A stretch of 34,921 nucleotides of DNA from assembly GCF_000423625.1 (NCBI RefSeq), contig NZ_AUII01000035.1:1-34921 (forward strand). The letters run 5' to 3'. The stretch is from Pseudonocardia asaccharolytica DSM 44247 = NBRC 16224. Lineage in GTDB: Bacteria > Actinomycetota > Actinomycetes > Mycobacteriales > Pseudonocardiaceae. Positions 24,740 through 31,376 of the stretch are shown here, in pieces; the first letter of the stretch is position 1; each line of letters starts with the position of its first letter. Below the pieces are notes generated by a model. That model made no database searches. It had not been told where the DNA came from and worked only from the letters and a program-made list of their open reading frames with translations. The position numbers and the translations under genes are program-made.

Positions 24740-26062
24740 GAGCGAGGCCTTGGCCATCATCTGCGGCAGCACGAACGTCGTGAAGATCTCGCCGATGGCG
24801 GCGTTCGCCGGGCCGGGGTGGCCGAGGTTCGTGCTCCAGTCGAAGGAGCTCTTGAGCACCTCCAGCTTGTTCGCCGGTTGCGAGCCGAACGGGTCGTTGC
24901 TCAGCCAGCCGTCGAGCTGGGGAACCGTGTCGGGATAGGAGGGGAAGTTGTACAGCTCGGAGTGGTAGGTCACGGCCGCGGCGTTCGCCGAGAGGTTGAG
25001 CAGGAACTCCTTGGCCGCGTCGATGTTCGTGGAGAACTTCGGGATCATGTAGACCTCGATCACGTGCTCGCTCGCCAGGCCGACCCCGCCCGGCCCCGTG
25101 AGCGCGGGGGTGAAGAAGATGTCGTTCGCGACGTCGGGCGTGGTCTTCTGCGACGTGCGGTAGGCGGAGATCGAGTTGAGGATGTAGGACAGCTGCCCCG
25201 CGGCGAGCCCCTGGTTGTTGGAGGCCGCGTTCCAGGAGAAGACCGTGCTGGTCATCGCCTGGTTGTAGAGCTTGGTCATGTACTCGACGGCCGCCACCGT
25301 CTCCGGCGAGTTGAGCACGACGTTCTGGTTCGCATCCTGGATCGACCCGCCGAACGACCAGATCAGGGCGCGGGCGGCCATGTTCGAGTCGATCTCGTTG
25401 GACATCCCGATGCCCAGCGGGACCCCCTGCTCGCTCTTGATGCGGGCGCCGCCGGTGAGCAGGTCGTCGTAGGTCCGTGGCCCATCGGGCATGCCGACCT
25501 TCTCCCACTGGCTCCTGCGGTAGTCACCCGGATCGGGTACCCAGCTGTGGCAGTACCCGTACCATTGGTTCGTCGTGGGGTTGTAGCTGACCTGCCTGGC
25601 CCACTCGACCTGTTTGCCGTGCCGCTTCTGCGCCTCGGTGTTGATGTCGGTGAGATCGACCAGGCTCTGCTCCAGCGCGGACGGCACGGTGATGTACATG
25701 ATCAGATCGTGCCCGGAGCTCGCCGAGGTCTCGGCGGCCGTGCGCGGGACGATATTGGCGTAGTTGATGTGCTCGACCGAGGCGTTCACCCCGACGTGCT
25801 GGCCCCACTGCTGGACGTACGGGTCGAACCACTGGTCGTAGGCCGGCACGAAATGGCTCCACTGCAGGATCCGCAGGTCGCCGGAGAGCTTCGTCGCGGG
25901 ATCACCGAACACCACCTCCGGTGCCGCGGCGGGCGGCGGCGGGGCCGCACCACCTCCGCCCGTCCCCGGGGCCTTGCTGCAGGCCGCGGCGGCCACCCCG
26001 AGTGCGGAAAGCTGGAGAAGACGACGACGCGAAATCGGCCGTCCCGAATCGGATCGGAGCAC
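24737..26062 (-). pseudogene. ABC solute-binding Tat lipoprotein, C-terminally truncated
   Basis: About 440 residues of an extracellular solute-binding protein of the sugar/glycerol-phosphate class. It starts at GTG 26062 with a twin-arginine signal (P-I-S-R-R-R-L-L-Q-L-S-A-L-G) and a lipobox A-A-A-A-C, so it would be exported folded by Tat and lipid-anchored. The mature part is continuous down to F-V-L-P-Q-M-M-A-K-A-S-L-G. After that the frame leaves homology and runs for another ~160 codons through ATPase DNA in the wrong frame, to 24260. Only some 20-25 native residues seem lost. The ligand is unknown; the mixture of residues would suit a sugar or polyol. Confidence 0.65.
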
Positions 26063-26223
26063 CGGCGATCACATCCCACGTTGGACACAGAGGCCGCCAC
26101 TGGCTGAGCAGGACGCTACCGCGCAATTGTTGAGATGTGCCAGACCTCACAAATCACGGAGGGGTCTCGACCCCCGCGGCCGGACGGTGGCCCCGCCGGA
26201 CCGGAGCCTGGTACCCATTCCGT

Positions 26224-26592
26224 ATGCGGACTGTCGCGCTGGACCACATCGTGCTCCTCACCCCCGACGCCGAGCGGCTGATCGCCTGGTACCGCGACGT
26301 TCTGGGCCTGACCCCGGAGCGGCTGGAGCAGTGGCGTCGCGGGGAGGTGCCGTTCGCGTCGTTGCGGGTGTCCGATTCGACGATCATCGACGTGCTGCCG
26401 GGTGAGCGCAGCGGGCAGAACATGCAGCACCTGGCGCTCGTCGTCGACGCCGATCTCGCCGAGCTCACCGCACTGGCCGACCGGCACGGCGTGGCCCCGC
26501 CGACGGACCTGTTCGGCGCCCGCGGTCAGGGCCGCGGTATCTACCTGACCGATCCAGACGGCAACGGGGTGGAGTTGCGCAGCTACGCGTAG
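26224..26592 (+). CDS. VOC-family protein
   Basis: 122 residues. M-R-T-V-A-L-D-H-I-V-L-L-T-P-D at the N-terminus, then W-Y-R-D-V-L-G-L, M-Q-H-L-A-L-V-V in the second half, and T-D-P-D-G-N-G-V-E-L-R-S-Y at the end. His8, a His near 80 and the Glu of V-E-L-R match the metal-ligand places of glyoxalase-fold proteins. I chose ATG 26224 because homology starts there. No strong Shine-Dalgarno is visible. It is divergent from the solute-binding-protein gene and convergent with another VOC gene. Confidence 0.8.
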   Translation: MRTVALDHIVLLTPDAERLIAWYRDVLGLTPERLEQWRRGEVPFASLRVSDSTIIDVLPGERSGQNMQHLALVVDADLAELTALADRHGVAPPTDLFGARGQGRGIYLTDPDGNGVELRSYA

Positions 26593-26620
26593 CACCCCGG
26601 CGGGTGACCTGCCGGGGCGC
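26593..26620. terminator. Bidirectional terminator between two VOC genes
   Basis: CCCCGGC (26595-26601) and GCCGGGG (26611-26617) form a stem with a 9-nt loop, extended outward by GC pairs with one mismatch. It begins right after the TAG of the plus-strand VOC gene and lies 26 bp beyond the stop of the minus-strand one. Confidence 0.6.
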
Positions 26621-26646
26621 TCGCGGTTCCCGCGGGTTTCGGCGGC

Positions 26647-27027
26647 TCACCCCGAACCGCTGCCGTAGGGCCGGGTCAGCACCTCCAGGTTGTGCCCGGA
26701 CGGGGAGTCGAAGTACATCGCCCGGCCGCCGTCGTTGGTGTTGTGGCCCGGTGTGCGGTGCGCGGGATCGGCGAACGTCGCCGCCCCGCGGTCGCGCAGC
26801 CGCGCCGCAACCGCGTCGAACTCATCCTCGCTGATGAGGAAGGCGTAGTGCTGGGTCGCCACCTCGCTGGTGGTCATGAAATCGAGGCTGACCCCGTTGG
26901 CGACGGCGACGACGGTGAAAGGCCCGAACCGCGACGGCCCGGGCAGGCCCAGCACGTCGGCGACGAAGCGCGCCTCGGCGTCCTGATCGTGGGAGTGGAC
27001 AACGGTGTGGTTGAGCTCGATGGCCAT
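26647..27027 (-). CDS. VOC-family protein behind a MerR-type promoter
   Basis: 126 residues: M-A-I-E-L-N-H-T-V-V-H-S-H-D then F-V-A-D-V-L-G-L, D-F-M-T-T, H-Y-A-F-L-I-S, and a C-terminus with M-Y-F-D-S-P-S-G-H-N-L-E-V-L-T. These are the two halves of a glyoxalase-fold protein with metal-ligand His/His/Glu places. There is no Shine-Dalgarno; the ATG is 6 nt after a CAGGCT -10 element in a promoter with a 19-bp spacer and palindrome. This points to control by a MerR-family regulator, which is not encoded in the window. Confidence 0.8.
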   Translation of the reverse strand: MAIELNHTVVHSHDQDAEARFVADVLGLPGPSRFGPFTVVAVANGVSLDFMTTSEVATQHYAFLISEDEFDAVAARLRDRGAATFADPAHRTPGHNTNDGGRAMYFDSPSGHNLEVLTRPYGSGSG

Positions 27028-27033
27028 GCCACG

Positions 27034-27064
27034 AGCCTGCTACCTGCACCCAGGTGCAGGTCAA
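27034..27064 (-). promoter_or_regulatory. MerR-type promoter/operator with 19-bp spacer
   Basis: On the minus strand, TTGACC, 19 nt, then CAGGCT. Within it lies the perfect palindrome ACCTGCACC-TG-GGTGCAGGT (27042-27061) that fills the spacer. A long spacer with a dyad between -35 and -10 is the hallmark of MerR-family promoters. The ATG of the VOC gene lies 6 nt after the -10. Confidence 0.55.
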
Positions 27065-27089
27065 GGCTCGACGGGAGCGGCAGCGGTGC

Positions 27090-27911
27090 TCAGGCGCCGT
27101 TCGTCGACCCGGCCGGGCCGCCGTCGGTGTCGGGTGCGGCGCCGCTGGCGGCCGGGGCCTCGTCCCCGCCGACCTCCGGTTCGGTTTCCGAGGCGCCGCG
27201 GTTCTCCGGGGGCAGCAGATCCCGCAGCACGTTGCCGGTGAGCCTGCGGAACGACCGGCGCGGCCGGTCCCGCTCGAGCACCGCGACCTCCAGGGCGCTC
27301 ACCCCGAGCACCCGGCCGCCGTCGGGACTGCCGGTCGGGGGGCCCGCGGTCTGCAGGGCCGCCACCGCGACGCCGATGGCCTCGGCGAGCCCCAGCCTCG
27401 GCTGGTAGATCTCCTTCAGCTTGGTGCTGATCGGCTCGGTCTGCCCGCCCATGACGACGAACCGCGGTTCGTCGGTGATCGAGCCGTCGTAGGTGATCCG
27501 GTAGAGCTGGTCGGCCGCGGACTCGGGGCCCACCTCGGCCACGCACAGCTCCACCTCGAACGGCTTCTGCTGCTCGATGAACGAGGTGCCGAGGACCTGC
27601 GCGTAGGCGTTGGCCAGCCAGCGCCCGGTGACGTCGCGGCGGTCGTAGGAGTAGCCGCGGACGTCGGCGAGCCGGATGCCGCCGGTACGCAGGTTCTCGA
27701 ACTCGTTGTAGCGGCCCACCGCGGCGAACCCGATGCGGTCGTAGATCTCGGAGACCTTGTGCAGGGCGGTCGAGTGGTTCTCCGCAACGAACAGCACACC
27801 GCCCGCGTAGGCCAGCACGACGACGCTGCGCCCGCGGGCGATCCCCTTGCGTGCCAGCTCCGATCGGTCGCGCAGGAGCTGGTCGACGGAGGAGTAGAAC
27901 GGCATCGTCAC
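27090..27911 (-). CDS. prcA: 20S proteasome alpha subunit PrcA
   Basis: 273 residues from GTG 27911 (GGAG 9 nt upstream). The N-terminal gate T-M-P-F-Y-S-S-V-D-Q-L and helix R-S-E-L-A-R-K-G-I-A-R-G-R are typical of alpha subunits, followed by S-V-V-V-L-A-Y-A-G-G-V-L-F-V-A-E-N where beta subunits would have the catalytic Thr. The C-terminal ~45 residues are an acidic disordered tail. Alpha rings gate the core and bind the activator ATPase. It follows prcB after a 50-bp gap. Confidence 0.95.
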   Translation of the reverse strand: MTMPFYSSVDQLLRDRSELARKGIARGRSVVVLAYAGGVLFVAENHSTALHKVSEIYDRIGFAAVGRYNEFENLRTGGIRLADVRGYSYDRRDVTGRWLANAYAQVLGTSFIEQQKPFEVELCVAEVGPESAADQLYRITYDGSITDEPRFVVMGGQTEPISTKLKEIYQPRLGLAEAIGVAVAALQTAGPPTGSPDGGRVLGVSALEVAVLERDRPRRSFRRLTGNVLRDLLPPENRGASETEPEVGGDEAPAASGAAPDTDGGPAGSTNGA

Positions 27912-27961
27912 TTAGGAACGCTCCAAGATCATGAGAAGGACGGCGGTCGGGGGCCGCGGCG

Positions 27962-28840
27962 TCAGCCGCCCGGCTTCTCCGCGCGCACGGCGAGCACCTC
28001 GGCGGCGATCTCGGCGATCTCCTCTTCGGAGCGACGGACCGCGCCCTCGGCGCCGGTGATGCTGACAACGACCGGGAAGATCCGGCGGGTCGCATCGGGC
28101 CCACCCGTCGCGGTGTCGTCGTCGGCGGCGTCATAGAGCGCCTCAACCGCGTTACGGAGCGTCGTGGCCAGGTCGGCGGCGACATCGTGCCGCTTCTTCA
28201 ACGCCGACTTCGCGAACACCGAACCCGAGCCGATCGCGTGGTAGCCCGCCAGCTGCTCGTCAGCCCGGCTGCCGGTCACATCGAAGGAGACGATCCGCCC
28301 GGCCTTGGCCGGGTCGGGCTCCTCCGGGTCGTACCCGACGAACAGTGGGAGCGCCACGAAGCCCTGCAGCGCCGCCCCGAGGTTCTGCCGGACCATGCCC
28401 GCGAGCTTGTTGGCCTTGCCGTCCAGCGAAAGCGGAACGCCCTCGATCTTCTCGTAGTGCTCGAGGTCGACGGCGAACAGGCGAACGAGTTCCGTCCCGA
28501 TCCCCGCCGTTCCCGCAAAACCCACCGCAGAGTAGGCATCGGTGATGAAGACCTTCTCGACGTCGCGCTGGGCGATGACATTGCCCATCGTCGCCCGCCG
28601 GTCACCGGCGATGACGACGCCCTCGGAGCAGACGAGCGCCACGATCGTGGTGCCGTGCGGCACGTTGAGCGCGCCCGCCTGCGACGACCCCACGGCCATT
28701 CCCTCGGCGAAGCGCCCGGGCAGCAGATGCGGCGCCGTGGCGGCGACGAAGTCGGTGAACGAGGGCGAGCCCGGCGCGAAGAACGCGGCGGCGTTGCCGC
28801 CGTGCCCCGCTGTGGCTGCGTTGACCGGCCGGGGGTCCAT
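27962..28840 (-). CDS. prcB: 20S proteasome beta subunit PrcB
   Basis: 292 residues. A 63-residue propeptide ends P-H-G just before Thr64, the N-terminal nucleophile after self-cleavage (T-T-I-V-A-L). V-V-I-A-G-D-R-R-A-T-M-G and R-D-V-E-K-V-F carry the Asp and Lys that complete the active site. ATG 28840 has a purine stretch (GAGGAGAGG) about 13 nt upstream, a long spacing. It lies 124 bp after pup, with a strong hairpin and a TAATGT element between, so prcBA may have its own promoter in addition to read-through. Confidence 0.95.
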   Translation of the reverse strand: MDPRPVNAATAGHGGNAAAFFAPGSPSFTDFVAATAPHLLPGRFAEGMAVGSSQAGALNVPHGTTIVALVCSEGVVIAGDRRATMGNVIAQRDVEKVFITDAYSAVGFAGTAGIGTELVRLFAVDLEHYEKIEGVPLSLDGKANKLAGMVRQNLGAALQGFVALPLFVGYDPEEPDPAKAGRIVSFDVTGSRADEQLAGYHAIGSGSVFAKSALKKRHDVAADLATTLRNAVEALYDAADDDTATGGPDATRRIFPVVVSITGAEGAVRRSEEEIAEIAAEVLAVRAEKPGG

Positions 28841-28903
28841 GGTCAGGTGGGTACCTCTCCTCGTACGGCCGTGACGGACCGGATGACTGCTACTGGTAGG
28901 AGG

Positions 28904-28909
28904 ACATTA
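28904..28909 (-). promoter_or_regulatory. Possible -10 element for prcBA
   Basis: TAATGT on the minus strand, about 63 nt before the prcB ATG and just after the hairpin that follows pup. It is an unusually AT-rich hexamer here. I see no convincing -35 because that region is the hairpin stem. Confidence 0.3.
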
Positions 28910-28916
28910 CTGCGGA

Positions 28917-28951
28917 CGGTCCGGCCGGCGCGCAGCGCACCGGCCGGACCG
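28917..28951 (-). terminator. Hairpin after pup (attenuator before prcBA)
   Basis: Perfect 12-bp arms CGGTCCGGCCGG (28917-28928) and CCGGCCGGACCG (28940-28951) with an 11-nt loop, starting 13 nt beyond the pup stop. There is no U-tract. It could stop most transcripts after pup, giving more Pup than proteasome subunits, or protect the pup 3' end. Confidence 0.6.
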
Positions 28952-28964
28952 CTCGCGGTGGGGC

Positions 28965-29162
28965 CTACTGGCCGCCCTTCTGGACGTAGGCCCGGACGAA
29001 GTCCTCGGCGTTCTCCTCGAGCACGTCGTCGATCTCGTCGAGAATCGTGTCGACGTCCTCGCCGAGCTTCTCCCGTCGCTCCTGGCCGGCGGCGGCCGCG
29101 CCGCTACCGTCCTCCTCGTCCCCACCGCCACCACCCTGACGCTTGGTCTGTTCCTGCGACAT
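28965..29162 (-). CDS. pup: Prokaryotic ubiquitin-like protein Pup
   Basis: 65 residues, intrinsically disordered, rich in Gly, Glu and Asp. The conserved C-terminal half V-D-T-I-L-D-E-I-D-D-V-L-E-E-N-A-E-D-F-V ends in Q-K-G-G-Q. The final Gln means Pup needs deamidation by Dop to Glu before PafA can ligate it. Residues around D-V-D-T-I-L-D-E-I-D form the coiled-coil-binding helix for the Mpa/Arc ATPase. The ATG has GAGGAGG 8 nt upstream, a strong site for an abundant protein. Confidence 0.97.
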   Translation of the reverse strand: MSQEQTKRQGGGGGDEEDGSGAAAAGQERREKLGEDVDTILDEIDDVLEENAEDFVRAYVQKGGQ

Positions 29163-29317
29163 GGCCGTTTCCTCCTCGCGCCTGGTCCAGCCGACACACC
29201 CTTGAGTGCCGAACCGGGGTCCGGTAGCTCAAACCCTACTAGCGGATCGCCGGAATGCGCGTGGTCGAGACCGGACGCCGCGGCCCCGCGCCCGTCCCGC
29301 CGGCGCCTCCCGCGCGC

Positions 29318-30835
29318 TCAGCCCCTGGTCAGAGCCTCCACCAGCTCCTCGGCGGTCGCCGAGCCGTCGATGAGCTCACCGACGTGGCGCCGGGTTCCGC
29401 GCAGTGGCTCCAGGGTCGGGATCCGCACGAGCGACTCGCGGCCGAGGTCGAAGATCACCGAGTCCCAGGAGGCGGCGGCCACCTCCGTCGGGTACCGCTC
29501 CAGGCAGCGGCCCCGGAAGTAGGCGCGGGTGTCCTCCGGCGGGGCCTGCATCGCGGCGACGACCTGGTCCTCGGTGACGAGCCGCCGCATCGATCCGCGC
29601 GTGACGAGCCGGTTGTACAGGCCCTTGGCCATTCGTACATCGCTGTACTGCAGGTCGACCAGCGCCAGCCGCCCGGCGTTCCACGCCAGCCCGTCGCGTT
29701 CCCGGTAGCCCTCCAACAGCTGCAGCTTGGCCGGCCAGTCGAGCCGGTCGGTGGTGCTCATCGGGTCGCGCGCGAGGTCGTCGAGGACCTCCCCCCACAG
29801 CTGCAGCACCTCGGCGGTGTCGGCGTCGACGTCGCCGCCCTGGGTCTCCTCGACGTGCTTGCACGCCTTGTCGAAGTAGGCCCGCTGGATCTCCAGCGCC
29901 GTGACCTTCCGGCCGTCGGTGAGCTCGACGGTGGTCCGAAGGGACGGATCGTGGCTGATCTGGTGGACCGCCCGCACCGGCTCGGCCATCCGCAGCTCGT
30001 CGAACCGGACACCCGCCTCGATCATGTCGAGGACCAGGGCCGTGCTGCCCACCTTGATCAGCGTGGCGTACTCGCTCATGTTCGCGTCGCCGATGATGAC
30101 GTGCAGGCGGCGGTACTTGTCGGCGTCGGCGTGCGGCTCGTCGCGGGTGTTGATGATGCCCCGCTTGAGCGTGGTCTCCAGCCCCACCTCGACCTCGATG
30201 TAGTCGGCGCGCTGGGAGAGCTGGTATCCCGCCTCGTCGCCCGAGGCCCCGATGCCGACCCGGCCCGCCCCGCAGATCACCTGCCGGGACACGAAGAACG
30301 GGGTCAGCCCCCCGACGATCGCGGGGAACGTCGTCTGGCGCGACATCAGGTAGTTCTCATGCGAGCCGTAGCTGGCGCCCTTGCCGTCGACGTTGTTCTT
30401 GTAGAGCTGGATCCGCGGCGCCCCGGGGACGGTGGCCGACCGCACCGCGGCCTCCTCCATCACCCGCTCCCCCGCCTTGTCCCAGATCACGACGTCGCGC
30501 GGGGTGGTGACCTCCGGGGTGGAGAACTCCGGATGGGCGTGGTCGACATACAGCCGGGCGCCGTTGGTGAGAATGACGTTGGCGGCACCGAGATCGTCGA
30601 GTTCGGAGTCGGCCTGGCCGGAAAGCGTGGGCGCCGAGAGGTCGAACCCGCGGGCGTCGCGCAGCGGCGATTCGACCTCGTAGTCCCAACGGGCGCGTCG
30701 CGACCGCGGGATGTCGGCCGCGGCGGCGTAGGCCAGCACGATCTGGGTTGAGGTGATGACCGGGTTGGCGGTGGGGTCACCCGGCACGGAGATCCCGTAC
30801 TCGACCTCGGTGCCCATGATCCTTCGGGCCGTCAA
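29318..30835 (-). CDS. dop: Pup deamidase/depupylase Dop
   Basis: About 500 residues. It begins R-R-I-M-G-T-E-V-E-Y-G-I-S, has L-Y-V-D-H-A-H-P-E-F with the catalytic Asp, Y-K-N-N-V-D-G-K-G-A-S-Y-G-S-H-E-N-Y, and lacks the features of PafA. The Dop-specific loop region after Y-E-V-E-S-P-L-R-D is present. Dop converts Pup-Gln to Pup-Glu and removes Pup from substrates. Start choice is uncertain: TTG 30835 matches the M-x-R-R-I-M-G start of homologues and overlaps the stop of an upstream 10-codon ORF (TTGA); ATG 30817 is the alternative. pup follows after 155 bp. Confidence 0.95.
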   Translation of the reverse strand: MTARRIMGTEVEYGISVPGDPTANPVITSTQIVLAYAAAADIPRSRRARWDYEVESPLRDARGFDLSAPTLSGQADSELDDLGAANVILTNGARLYVDHAHPEFSTPEVTTPRDVVIWDKAGERVMEEAAVRSATVPGAPRIQLYKNNVDGKGASYGSHENYLMSRQTTFPAIVGGLTPFFVSRQVICGAGRVGIGASGDEAGYQLSQRADYIEVEVGLETTLKRGIINTRDEPHADADKYRRLHVIIGDANMSEYATLIKVGSTALVLDMIEAGVRFDELRMAEPVRAVHQISHDPSLRTTVELTDGRKVTALEIQRAYFDKACKHVEETQGGDVDADTAEVLQLWGEVLDDLARDPMSTTDRLDWPAKLQLLEGYRERDGLAWNAGRLALVDLQYSDVRMAKGLYNRLVTRGSMRRLVTEDQVVAAMQAPPEDTRAYFRGRCLERYPTEVAAASWDSVIFDLGRESLVRIPTLEPLRGTRRHVGELIDGSATAEELVEALTRG

Positions 30836-30864
30836 GACCGGCCCCCGACGACGTGCGAGTCCAT
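30832..30864 (-). CDS. 10-residue leaderless upstream ORF of dop
   Basis: ATG 30864, peptide MDSHVVGGRS, TGA 30834-30832. The ATG is 7 nt after a TAGGCT -10 hexamer, so the transcript probably begins at this codon. The stop overlaps the TTG of dop by TTGA, a re-initiation geometry. dop itself has no Shine-Dalgarno at TTG 30835. Confidence 0.4.
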   Translation of the reverse strand: MDSHVVGGRS

Positions 30865-30871
30865 GACGTCG

Positions 30872-30877
30872 AGCCTA
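30872..30877 (-). promoter_or_regulatory. -10 element upstream of dop
   Basis: TAGGCT on the minus strand, 7 nt (CGACGTC) before ATG 30864. Same hexamer and spacing as before lpd. Confidence 0.45.
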
Positions 30878-30928
30878 TCTCCCGCCCGGTGCCGATGTTC
30901 GCCGCACGCGGCGTCCGATGCCGATGGA

Positions 30929-30934
30929 TACGGT
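30929..30934 (+). promoter_or_regulatory. -10 element of a leaderless promoter for the PPOX-like gene
   Basis: TACGGT, then GGTCGG (6 nt), then ATG 30941. It is divergent from the dop promoter, about 50 bp away. Confidence 0.4.
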
Positions 30935-30940
30935 GGTCGG

Positions 30941-31330
30941 ATGAGCATCGAGGTGGCGCTGCACGAGCTGGCCGAGACCCTGGCGAAGTACCGCTTCGCC
31001 TACCTGCTGACCGTCCGGGACGGCGACCGGGCCCACGTCGTCGCCGTGACCCCGACGCTGACGGGCGAGCGCCTGCTCGTTCCCGAGCCGGGCCGCACGA
31101 CGCGGGCGAACCTCGAGACTCGTCCTTCGGCCACCCTGGTGTGGCCGCCTGCGGATCCCGGCGACTACACGCTGATCGTGGACGGGGCGGCGGAACAGCG
31201 CGACGGGCAGGTGACCGTCGCGCCGACGCGGGCGGTGCTGCATCGCCCGGCCCCCGGCCATGCGGGCTCGCCGACCGGCTGCGGATCGGACTGTGTGGAG
31301 CTGCCCGTCGTCCCCGAGACCGCGAGCTGA
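30941..31330 (+). CDS. Small PPOX-type (pyridoxamine phosphate oxidase-like) flavin/F420-binding-fold protein
   Basis: 129 residues. L-A-E-T-L-A-K-Y-R-F-A-Y-L-L-T-V-R-D-G at the N-terminus, then A-H-V-V-A-V-T-P-T-L and T-R-A-N-L-E-T-R-P-S-A-T-L-V-W: the split-barrel pattern of the PPOX/FMN-binding family (strand, strand, helix after T-R-A-N). The last ~25 residues (G-S-P-T-G-C-G-S-D-C-V-E) contain two Cys of unknown meaning. Substrate and cofactor are not predictable. ATG 30941 is preferred because of the -10 element 6 nt before it. Confidence 0.65.
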   Translation: MSIEVALHELAETLAKYRFAYLLTVRDGDRAHVVAVTPTLTGERLLVPEPGRTTRANLETRPSATLVWPPADPGDYTLIVDGAAEQRDGQVTVAPTRAVLHRPAPGHAGSPTGCGSDCVELPVVPETAS

Positions 31331-31376
31331 TCCGCTCGACCGCGCTCCCCGGGCCGCTCACGCGCCGCCGGATCAG
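31327..31376. terminator. Inverted repeat holding both stop codons (PPOX gene / lpd)
   Basis: CTGATCCG (31327-31334) and CGGATCAG (31369-31376) are perfect reverse complements around a 34-nt spacer. The TGA of the PPOX gene (31328-31330) lies in one arm and the stop of lpd (31373-31375) in the other. The loop is long, so terminator strength is uncertain. Confidence 0.45.
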
